DNA of 8,038 nt from Bacteroidota bacterium (GTDB lineage: Bacteria; Bacteroidota; Bacteroidia; JAADEI01): contig JAJRPU010000087.1 of NCBI GenBank assembly GCA_024280615.1, forward strand, positions 1 through 8,038, read 5' to 3'. This document shows positions 1 to 6,812 of the stretch, piece by piece. Numbering within the stretch: position 1 is the first letter of the stretch; every line of letters starts with the position of its first letter. The position numbers were made by a program, and so were the translations under genes. The notes under the pieces are model-generated. The model saw only the letters and a list, made by a program, of their open reading frames with translations, ran no database searches and had not been told where the DNA came from.

Positions 1-1247
1 CATGTTATTGTGTATGGAGGCATGCCTCCTGAGACGGTAGCCACCACCTGTCCATCTGGTGTGGTGCAAGAAGATGGCTTTGTCGTATTTAGGGAGATTT
101 GAATTGGGTCTGGTTCAGGAACAGTTACAGTAATTATGGCTATGCATCCTGCTGCGTCAACCACTGTATCTGTGTATGTTCCAGCTGGGACATTATACAA
201 GGTGTCTGAGCCCGTGGATATGCCATTTGACCAGTTGTGAGTGTATGGTGGTGTTCCTCCTGCAACCTGAACATATATCCAACCTGAGGAATCGCCATTA
301 CATATGGGCTGTTGAATTTCTGTTCCCAATATTTGAGGAGCGTTGGGGTCAACAAGATTGATTGTGTCTGACACGGAGCAACCATTTGAGTCAGTTGCAG
401 TAACGACATATGTCCCGGATGGTAGTCCGAATATGCTATCGCCAGTCATTCCATTTGACCAAGTGTAAGTGATTGGAGGTGTTCCACCCGTTGCTTGGAC
501 CTTTATCCATCCGTCACTGCCCCCACAGGTTGAAGGAAGGGCTGAATCCACAACTGACAGAACCAATTGAGGCGGGTCAACAAGCGTTATAGTGTCTAAA
601 ATCCAGCATCCTGTGGCATCATAAATGGAGTCAATATATGTTCCGGCAGGGAGGTTGAATATGCTATCGCCGGTCATCCCATTGGACCATACGTGCGTAT
701 ATGGTGGTGTTCCATTGGAAACAGTTACTTTGATCCACCCGGTGCTATCACCATAACAAAGCGGGTCAGAGTAAGTCAGGGAAACAGACAGTCCATTCTG
801 CGGGTTTAATACGAATGTATCCGTAGCAAAACAACCATTTGAATCGGTGACTGTAACTATATATGTTCCCTGTCCAAGTCCGAAGATACTATCACCAGTC
901 ATTCCATTGGACCAAGCAATAATATAAGGTGGTGTGCCGCCCGTCACAGTAATCTTTATCCATCCGTCTGTTGTGCCACAGGCAGTAGGGGGGAACAGGC
1001 TGTCCAGTTGAATTTTAACTGTATCTGGAGCGAGAATAGTAAATGTATCAATCAGAACACAACCATTAACATCAACTATTGAATCAATATATGTTCCCGG
1101 TGGTAACGGACCCACAGTATCTCCAGTAAAAACCTGACCATTAGACAGGTAATGAGTAAATGGCGGATTGCCATTGCTTATCCAATAAAAGGCATATCCG
1201 GAGGTGTCACCGGCACAAAGAGCAGGTTCTGTTTTGACTGAATCTAT
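1..1247 (-). repeat. SprB-like repeat array of the partial gene (five full repeats plus one cut)
   Basis: Protein repeats at residues about 461-535, 536-610, 611-685, 686-761, 762-840 and 841 to the edge. Units 1, 3 and 5 share C-x-GD-(T/S)-x-G, then F/Y-TH, then D-(S/T)-(I/V)-x-D-x-x-GC (class A). Units 2, 4 and 6 have a Cys shortly before DG, no TH, and, where complete, a VT-x-TDSNGC ending (class B). Each complete unit has two Cys about 50 residues apart, a possible disulfide. In DNA the array shows as recurring blocks such as those at 431-461, 659-689 and 890-920. SprB repeats are known from gliding-motility adhesins of Bacteroidota, but they are also frequent in proteins with no link to gliding. 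Confidence 0.88.
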
Positions 1248-2627
1248 TACGCTATTGCAGTTTTCTATGAACACGCAGACGGAGTCATAACTCGGAATAG
1301 TAATTTCTGATAGAGTTAATGGATTAATCGTTAAAGGTTGAGTAACTGTACCGCCATTGGAAGTATTATAACTCCTGTTAGTAACAGTTAGCGACACATC
1401 TTTTAAATCACAAGTATCAAAAGCACTGGCAACCATTCCTGAAAAATCAGTCTTTACCACATATGCTGTAAATGCCTGTAAGTCCCATCTATTGCCCGTG
1501 GCGACAAGCCCTGTTGGTACAATATCAAAGTCCCAGAAATATCCATGTCCTGGTCCCACATACGAAACATCCCAAAGTAGATTACCATTCAGGTCAAAGG
1601 CTGCCAGCAAGCCATTTGCCTGTGCCCCTCCAAGGTTGCTGGTCCAACCACTGACATAAATAGTATTATTAAAAACTTTAACTGCCCTACCCCAATCTAT
1701 TGAAACAGAGTTATATGTTTTCACCCATTGTAGATTCATATTATTATCTAATCTCATCAAAAGCAAGTCATTTGCACTTGTAATGTTGACTGGATCTAAC
1801 ATATGCCCCGTTATTATATATCCCCCTCCCGGAACAGGCGCTATATCATACCCTTCTTCAGTAATAGAGAATAGGAGAGAGCTTTCGCCGTAAGTCCAAG
1901 TATTTATTAGATTTCCTGAAGGATCAAGTTCAGCCACATATACGTCTGACTCTCCCTGGCCATAAGACGCTGTTGAGCCTACTGCGATAATATTACCATT
2001 AGATGCTTCAACCAGACTATAGAAATAATCATTATCAGTCCCTCCGATGCTTGCCTGCCATAATAAGTTACCATTTTGGTCCAGGGCAAACACAAGTCCA
2101 TCCCAATTTCGTGAACCATTAACGGAATCACCACCTGCAATAACATATATTCCCGATGAATGTTCCATAACAGCATATGCTATTTCTTGAGATGATGGAT
2201 TTGACGTTCCCAAGTGAACCGCCCATACTATATTACCCATTAGATCCACCTTAAACACCATAGCATTACCACTATCTGTTCCTGCAAGACTCGTTGACCC
2301 AGCTATTAAATAGTGATTATCGGAAGTCCTTATAATTGAATAACCTGCTTCTCCACCGGTAGAATATCCAAAACCTTTTATCCATATAGGCTGCCCTAAT
2401 GTGTCCAATTTAGCTACTAATGCGTGAGGTCCAATGGCTCCAGTAACCGGACTCATGTGAATCCCTGTAAGAACAAAAGCATTATCCACTTGGTCATATA
2501 TTATATCCCATCCTTCTGTGTAATCGCCAAAAGTAATCGGGCCTATATACCTAGTAAACTTTACTATATTTTGAGCATAAGTAACATTTAACATAAACAG
2601 CACTACGCTTAATGCCCACCTTTTCAT
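1..2627 (-). CDS. Secreted SprB-repeat protein with N-terminal propeller domain, 3' end outside window
   Basis: The frame is open without a stop from the ATG at 2627 to the window edge, giving 875 codons; I translated it by hand. Residues 1-18 form a Sec signal peptide (MKRW, then a hydrophobic core, ending VTYA-Q). Residues about 20-400 hold seven D-x-x-G-N-type turns, with Asp at 75, 128, 183, 235, 294, 345 and 394, which suggests a seven-bladed beta-propeller. After a linker with Cys406, 451 and 457, SprB-like repeats of about 75 residues start near residue 461: five complete and a sixth cut by the edge. Each has a GTPPY-type motif, mostly WSNG, and a closing D-x-x-GC. It aligns over its whole visible length with the downstream-numbered neighbour at 2679-5936, so the missing end probably carries a T9SS sorting domain; that is inference. 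The likely role is a surface or released adhesin-like protein, but no ligand can be named. A GAGGAG at 2641-2646 lies 13 bases before the ATG, rather far for a Shine-Dalgarno site. Confidence 0.92.
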   Translation of the reverse strand, partial: MKRWALSVVLFMLNVTYAQNIVKFTRYIGPITFGDYTEGWDIIYDQVDNAFVLTGIHMSPVTGAIGPHALVAKLDTLGQPIWIKGFGYSTGGEAGYSIIRTSDNHYLIAGSTSLAGTDSGNAMVFKVDLMGNIVWAVHLGTSNPSSQEIAYAVMEHSSGIYVIAGGDSVNGSRNWDGLVFALDQNGNLLWQASIGGTDNDYFYSLVEASNGNIIAVGSTASYGQGESDVYVAELDPSGNLINTWTYGESSLLFSITEEGYDIAPVPGGGYIITGHMLDPVNITSANDLLLMRLDNNMNLQWVKTYNSVSIDWGRAVKVFNNTIYVSGWTSNLGGAQANGLLAAFDLNGNLLWDVSYVGPGHGYFWDFDIVPTGLVATGNRWDLQAFTAYVVKTDFSGMVASAFDTCDLKDVSLTVTNRSYNTSNGGTVTQPLTINPLTLSEITIPSYDSVCVFIENCNSVIDSVKTEPALCAGDTSGYAFYWISNGNPPFTHYLSNGQVFTGDTVGPLPPGTYIDSIVDVNGCVLIDTFTILAPDTVKIQLDSLFPPTACGTTDGWIKITVTGGTPPYIIAWSNGMTGDSIFGLGQGTYIVTVTDSNGCFATDTFVLNPQNGLSVSLTYSDPLCYGDSTGWIKVTVSNGTPPYTHVWSNGMTGDSIFNLPAGTYIDSIYDATGCWILDTITLVDPPQLVLSVVDSALPSTCGGSDGWIKVQATGGTPPITYTWSNGMTGDSIFGLPSGTYVVTATDSNGCSVSDTINLVDPNAPQILGTEIQQPICNGDSSGWIYVQVAGGTPPYTHNWSNGISTGSDTLYNVPAGTYTDTVVDAAGCIAIITVTVPEPDPIQISLNTTKPSSCTTPDGQVVATVSGGMPPYTIT
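640..714 (-). repeat. DNA patch shared with the paralogous gene
   Basis: This 75-base stretch in the third repeat of the partial gene matches 4177-4251 in the second repeat of the neighbouring gene at 67 of 75 positions by my hand alignment, without gaps. It encodes the AGTY, NLP, GMTGDS and WSNG part of a class A repeat. That is a closer match than the flanking repeat sequence, in line with recent duplication or gene conversion. Confidence 0.75.
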
Positions 2628-2653
2628 ATTACCAACTTTTCTCCTCACTCTTA

Positions 2654-2688
2654 TGTCAAAATTACATTTTTTTATTAATCATTTGACA
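2654..2688 (-). repeat. Inverted repeat in the gap between the two repeat-protein genes
   Basis: TGTCAAA at 2654-2660 pairs with TTTGACA at 2682-2688 (7 bp). Inside, ATTA at 2661-2664 can pair with TAAT at 2676-2679 across a two-base bulge. The hairpin covers the stop codon of the gene ending at 2679 and is not followed by a T-run on the minus strand, so it does not look like an intrinsic terminator. It may be an mRNA-stability or translation element, or chance in AT-rich DNA. Confidence 0.3.
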
Positions 2689-5600
2689 AGCAGTATATAA
2701 CCAGTTCTGGTAACTTTCTCGCCGTTGATTAATTGTCCTTCAAAGTAGTAAGCGTATAGCCCCGTATTTAGAGGTTTTCCGTTAAATGTTCCATCCCAAC
2801 CTAATGCCTGCTCTGTTGTTTCAAAAACTTTGTTGCCCCATCTGTCAAAAATCCTGAAGACCATTGAGTTAAGGAATCCCCTTACGTAAAGAACATCGTT
2901 TATTCCATCACCATTAGGCGAAAACATTGTGGGAATAAAGACAGTTGGTTCTATTTCTACATAAATGACAGCACTATCCAAGGCTATACATCCATCTGAA
3001 CTAATGGCATAGAAGTAATATGTTGTTGTGTTATGAGGAAATGCGGCAGGGCTTAAGGCAGTGGAATCTTCAAGGAATTGTCCTGGTGACCACCACCACG
3101 AAACACCATTTGTTTGACCTTCCAGAACAATAGTATCTCCACCTTTTATGGTGTTAATATCGGGGAAGACATTAGCAGTAGGGATGCTTGGTGAATCAAT
3201 AACGAAAGATATTGTATCAGCACAGTTTCTGGAATCAGTAAGGATTAAATTATATGACCCTGGTGGCAATTGCAGGTATAAGGAATCTATTGAAATGGTG
3301 TCATTTATGATTATTAAGAAAGGTGGCAATCCTCCAGTGGTTAACACCGCGATGGCGAAAGCAGGTGGTGAGCAAGCAAGCAAAGAATCTTTGTATGAAA
3401 CCACTGGTCTGGGTGGTTCATTAATTACGAACTGTGCTGAATCAGTGCATCCATTGTCATCAGTAATAACCACGCTATATGTTCCAGCAGTTAAGCCTCC
3501 GATAGAATCTCCTGTAGCCCCATTGCTCCAATAATAATTATAAGGTGGTGTTCCTCCCGAGACAGTAGCCTTTGCAATTCCATCACTACCGTTGCAAGCG
3601 GATACATCCTGCACCGAAAGAGAAATGGAGAGTGGGTCAGGCTCAGTAACGGTTACCGTAACACTTGTTTGGCAACCATTGGCATCTGTAATAGTGTCAA
3701 CGAAGTTGCCAGCATACACTCCTGTTAAAGTGTCTATCGTATCCCCTGTGAAAGAGATTCCGTGGTTCCATGTATGCGTGTAAGGCGAGGTTCCACTATC
3801 CACGTGAATAATTATCATTCCGTTTGAGTCGCCATTGCACAATGGAGGAATAACCGATATAGCGACGACCACTGGTGTGTCGGGCGGACTTAAAATAAAA
3901 GTGTCTGAAATTGTGCAATTGTTAACATCAGTAACAACAACAACGTGAGGTCCATAAGAGAGTCCGGTTGCACTGTCTGTCGTATTGCCATTGCTCCATG
4001 AGTATGAATAAGGTGAAGTTCCGCCACTGACGGTTATCTTAATCCATCCGTCAGGTGTAATACAACTTGTTGGGTCCACCAGGGAGTCAAGGGTTATTAC
4101 CAATTGTGGTGGTTGGTTTAATGTTATTGTGACTGTTGTTTGGCATCCGTTTGCATCTTTGACTGTGTCTGTGTAGGTTCCTGCAGGCAGGTTAAATATG
4201 CTATCGCCAGTCATCCCATTTGACCATATGTGTGTATAGGGTGGTGTTCCACCTGAGGCAGAAACTTTTATCCAGCCTGTGCTATCTCCGAAACACAGAG
4301 GTTCTTGAGATGCTGATACTGAAGCGGTTAGAGGCGTTGGTTCTGTAATGGTAAAAGTATCTATTATTATGCACCCGTATTGGTCAACGATAGTGTCAAC
4401 GTATGTTCCAGCAGGCAATGGACCAACTGTGTCCCCTGTGAAGGTCTGTCCGGCAACATAGTGTGTAAATGGTGGATTGCCTCCATTGATGAAATAATAT
4501 GCATATCCTGCAGTATCGCCTCCACATCCCCGAAACGCTGTTACCACAGAGTCAATTCTTCCACATTCCCTAACCAAACAAATCGTGTCCTGCCCAACTT
4601 CAGTACCAATAGACGCTGTAAGGGTGGCTTTTGTAAAGTTTGGATTAACTGCTGTTCCCCCTGTGTTTCTCACATAATCAAGGTTATACTCATTGACGGT
4701 TGGTGTAATCATATCACAGAATCCAGATGCTCCTGCCACTTTGCCTGTATTATCAGTTTTTACTAAATAAGCTGCCCAATAAGCTAAATCTCCTCTATTA
4801 CCGCTGAAAATAGGTCCATAAGGTGAAACATCAACATCATAAAAGTATGAATGGGCAATGCTTCCACTATATTCCCAAGCCCATTGTAAGGAACCATTAG
4901 ATAAATCGACACCAAGAGCAAGTCCTACAATTTGTCCCAGATTAAAGTTTCCCCAAGCGGCGACATAAACGGTGTTGCCAGACACATCAACACCACGACC
5001 CATCTCTATAGAACCCAGATAGAAGCTATTTGCCCACACTACATTAAAAGAATTGTCAAGGCGAAGGACCATAACGTCCTGAAGTTCCAGCAAAGCAATA
5101 GGGTCAAAGAAATATCCTGTTATCACATAGCCTCCAGAGGGAACTGTCGTAATAGCAAAAGCCCCTTCGTCATAAGTAAAATTGAAAAAGCCACCATTCT
5201 CCCCATAGGTGTAAGTATTTATTATGTTTCCAGTTGCCGGGTCAAGAACGACAAGATAGACATCTGTTCCTGTTTCACCATATGAGTCTGTTGAACCGAC
5301 TACAACTATATTCCCATTTGGTGCCTCAACAACATCATAGAAATAGTCGTTACCGGACCCGCCTATTGCCGTCTGCCATAAAACATTTCCATTTAAATCC
5401 ATTGCTATGACAAATCCGTCCCAATTCCGTGTGCCATCTATAGAGTCCGACCCCACTATTATTAAGTTGCCTGAAGAGTGTTGAATAACTGCCTGTGCAT
5501 CTTCCTTAGAGTTAGTTGTTCCGTTCAAATAGAACGACCACTGGACAGTTGTTGCATTAGTATCCACTTTAACCACGTATATTGCTCCACTGTCTGTGCT

Positions 5601-5936
5601 CCCAAGGTCTGTCCCACCTACGAGGACATAAGCCCCATCCGTTGTTTTAACAAAGTCATTTGCATATTCGGACCCATTGCCAATATACTTCATAAAAATC
5701 GGATTGCCAAGAGTGTCTGTCCTAACAAGAAATGTGTTTGAGCCGGTAACAAGAGTGGCATGGACCCCTGCAAATACATAAGTGTTTGAAGATGGCTCAA
5801 ACTTCACAGAACGGGCTTCCATAAAATCTGTCAAAATAAGGACCCCGTAGGTGCGAGTGAAGTTAGTTGATTGAGCAAGAACCATCAAATTTAGACATAA
5901 AAACCAACTTACAATAACAGTCTTTACTTTTGCCAT
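2679..5936 (-). CDS. Secreted propeller/SprB-repeat protein with T9SS type-B sorting domain
   Basis: A complete gene of 1085 residues. Residues 1-21 are a Sec signal peptide ending VLA-Q. Residues about 25-400 carry seven regularly spaced turn motifs (Asp at 74, 125, 180, 232, 294, 344 and 395; spacing 50-62), as in a seven-bladed propeller. A linker with several Cys follows. Six SprB-like repeats occupy about 461-916; the last is degenerate. Residues 917-995 form an Ig/PKD-like segment (KGGDTIVLEG, then WWWSPG). Residues 997-1085 match the gliding-motility-associated C-terminal (CHU_C, type-B) domain: FSPNGDGINDVL, FRIFDRWGNKVFE, GWDGTFNGKPL, then YAYYFEG and a final TGYILLVK. The protein is therefore expected to cross the outer membrane by T9SS. 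AAAGGA at 5947-5952 sits 10 bases before the ATG and supports this start. It is a tandem paralogue of the gene at 1-2627. A surface adhesin or matrix-type role is likely but not shown. Confidence 0.95.
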   Translation of the reverse strand: MAKVKTVIVSWFLCLNLMVLAQSTNFTRTYGVLILTDFMEARSVKFEPSSNTYVFAGVHATLVTGSNTFLVRTDTLGNPIFMKYIGNGSEYANDFVKTTDGAYVLVGGTDLGSTDSGAIYVVKVDTNATTVQWSFYLNGTTNSKEDAQAVIQHSSGNLIIVGSDSIDGTRNWDGFVIAMDLNGNVLWQTAIGGSGNDYFYDVVEAPNGNIVVVGSTDSYGETGTDVYLVVLDPATGNIINTYTYGENGGFFNFTYDEGAFAITTVPSGGYVITGYFFDPIALLELQDVMVLRLDNSFNVVWANSFYLGSIEMGRGVDVSGNTVYVAAWGNFNLGQIVGLALGVDLSNGSLQWAWEYSGSIAHSYFYDVDVSPYGPIFSGNRGDLAYWAAYLVKTDNTGKVAGASGFCDMITPTVNEYNLDYVRNTGGTAVNPNFTKATLTASIGTEVGQDTICLVRECGRIDSVVTAFRGCGGDTAGYAYYFINGGNPPFTHYVAGQTFTGDTVGPLPAGTYVDTIVDQYGCIIIDTFTITEPTPLTASVSASQEPLCFGDSTGWIKVSASGGTPPYTHIWSNGMTGDSIFNLPAGTYTDTVKDANGCQTTVTITLNQPPQLVITLDSLVDPTSCITPDGWIKITVSGGTSPYSYSWSNGNTTDSATGLSYGPHVVVVTDVNNCTISDTFILSPPDTPVVVAISVIPPLCNGDSNGMIIIHVDSGTSPYTHTWNHGISFTGDTIDTLTGVYAGNFVDTITDANGCQTSVTVTVTEPDPLSISLSVQDVSACNGSDGIAKATVSGGTPPYNYYWSNGATGDSIGGLTAGTYSVVITDDNGCTDSAQFVINEPPRPVVSYKDSLLACSPPAFAIAVLTTGGLPPFLIIINDTISIDSLYLQLPPGSYNLILTDSRNCADTISFVIDSPSIPTANVFPDINTIKGGDTIVLEGQTNGVSWWWSPGQFLEDSTALSPAAFPHNTTTYYFYAISSDGCIALDSAVIYVEIEPTVFIPTMFSPNGDGINDVLYVRGFLNSMVFRIFDRWGNKVFETTEQALGWDGTFNGKPLNTGLYAYYFEGQLINGEKVTRTGYILLVK
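3189..4556 (-). repeat. SprB-like repeat array of the complete gene (six units)
   Basis: Units lie at residues about 461-533, 534-609, 610-684, 685-766, 767-841 and 842-916. The class order is A, A, B, A, B, then a degenerate unit. Class A units carry C-x-GD and TH; class B units carry a Cys followed three or four residues later by DG. Paired Cys occur at 548/598, 625/674, 700/755, 781/830 and 855/905. The degenerate sixth unit keeps both Cys, PPF and the DSRNC ending but has lost WSNG and DG. The first unit is the one most similar to the first unit of the paralogue (NGNPPFTHY, GDTVGPLP), while later units cannot be paired one to one. Confidence 0.88.
4177..4251 (-). repeat. DNA patch shared with the paralogous gene
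   Basis: This is the partner of 640-714 (67 of 75 bases identical). Its core at 4196-4226 also matches 431-461 at 30 of 31 positions, so one patch in this gene matches two different repeats of the neighbour. It encodes the WSNGMTGDSIFNLPAGTY region of the second repeat. Confidence 0.75.
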
Positions 5937-5956
5937 AATTTTCTAATCCTTTCTTC

Positions 5957-6000
5957 AAAAATAGGTTAGTTTACTTTATGTGCGTTAAGTAGTAACCTAT
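5957..6000 (-). terminator. Possible intrinsic terminator after the DUF4294 gene
   Basis: Read on the minus strand, ATAGGTTA (6000-5993) pairs with TAACCTAT (5968-5961), an 8 bp stem. TACTT and AAGTA inside it can add 5 bp across a small internal loop, leaving a loop of about 10 bases. Four further T residues (5960-5957) follow the stem. The first stem base is the last base of the DUF4294 stop codon. The stem is AT-rich and the T-run short, so termination may be partial. If real, the repeat-protein gene starting at 5936 needs its own promoter in the same 63-base gap. Confidence 0.45.
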
Positions 6001-6812
6001 CATTGAGGGTTGTCCTCGTTGTTATTTCGTTGCTTCTCTTCCTTTCTACCGTTTGATTGTTTTATTGGTCGTGGATTATTAGAATTAGTGCCACTCTGTT
6101 GTTTTGAATCAGTCTTCTTCTTTATTATGGAATCGTTTGATTTGTTTTGTTGTTGTTCTGCTTCTTGAATCTGTTTTTTCAGTTCATTGAGTATAGACGT
6201 GTCCTCTTTCAACCGCCATCCTTTGTATGTCTCATCAAGGGACCTGAGAATAAAATCAAGGTCCTTATCCAGTTCAGGGTCATAAACTGTTTTAAGGTCA
6301 TATCCTAAAAAGGACCCCAGGGACTGCCAGTATACAGCGGAAAAACCACTTTTATATTCCTTTAGGATTTCATAAAGAGTTTTTCCTGTTTCACGTTGAA
6401 TTAGTTTCACAAGAATTTTTCCTTGTCTGATAGTAAGGTTTTTCAAAGGTTCCTCAAATTCTTCTCTTAATCGTTTTTCAAGGCTTTTCAGATATCTCTT
6501 TCTTTGACGTTTGGTCTTAAGTTTTGCGAGAGAATCTTCTATTTCGTTGTATAATGCTGCTGCGGCAATAGCATAAGGATAGACTTTCATAACGTCATAT
6601 TTGAGTCTGAGCCACCGCCAGTATTCTTTAAAATTGCTCGTCCTTTTCTCTGCTATGACAATTGGCGACAAGTTATAAACATAAAAAGTGTCCCCTGTAA
6701 CTGTGTCAATCACCATTTCTGCTACTTCCTGACAATACGCTATATTAGTACTACCATACTGAGAAACAGCGAAGATGAGGAACAAGCCCAACCTAACAAC
6801 CCAGCTTTTCAA
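6000..6812 (-). CDS. Secreted DUF4294 family protein
   Basis: 270 residues with a TTG start. The N-terminus (MKSWVVRLGLFLIFAVS) is a convincing signal peptide, which is why the TTG at 6812 is preferred over the first internal ATG (Met33, at 6716), which would remove it. Residues about 33-197 match my recollection of DUF4294, a Bacteroidota family of unknown function: YWRWLRLKYDVMKVYPYA at 64-81, a basic helical stretch (KTKRQRKRYLKSLEKRLREE, near 99-118), IRQGKILVKLIQRETGKTLY at 128-147, and WQSLGSFLGYDLKTVYDPELD at 162-182. Residues from about 205 to the end form a hydrophilic, Gln/Asn/Lys-rich tail with no hydrophobic core, probably disordered. The protein probably acts in the periplasm, but no reaction can be assigned. 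Its 5' end overlaps the divergent cytochrome gene by 38 bases if both starts are right. Confidence 0.9.
   Translation of the reverse strand: MKSWVVRLGLFLIFAVSQYGSTNIAYCQEVAEMVIDTVTGDTFYVYNLSPIVIAEKRTSNFKEYWRWLRLKYDVMKVYPYAIAAAALYNEIEDSLAKLKTKRQRKRYLKSLEKRLREEFEEPLKNLTIRQGKILVKLIQRETGKTLYEILKEYKSGFSAVYWQSLGSFLGYDLKTVYDPELDKDLDFILRSLDETYKGWRLKEDTSILNELKKQIQEAEQQQNKSNDSIIKKKTDSKQQSGTNSNNPRPIKQSNGRKEEKQRNNNEDNPQ

Noticed and set aside
140..409. Short open frames of 60-90 codons in other frames within the partial repeat gene
   Set aside because: They are embedded in the repeat-coding frame, which is continuous from 2627 to the edge, and resemble out-of-frame copies of it.
431..920. Regularly spaced similar blocks about 230 bases apart that could suggest a CRISPR-like array
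   Set aside because: Spacing and block content match the 75-residue protein repeat; the sequence between blocks is coding and also similar, so these are not spacers.
2657..2664. TAATTTTG (minus strand) as a Bacteroidota -7 promoter box for the partial gene
   Set aside because: It fits TAnnTTTG, but the only TTG upstream is 22 bases away, longer than the usual gap, and the region is AT-rich, so a chance match is likely.
3148..4766. Open frames on the plus strand opposite the complete repeat-protein gene, up to 128 codons
   Set aside because: They lie antisense to a well-supported coding region, follow its repeat periodicity and show no recognisable domain or start signal.
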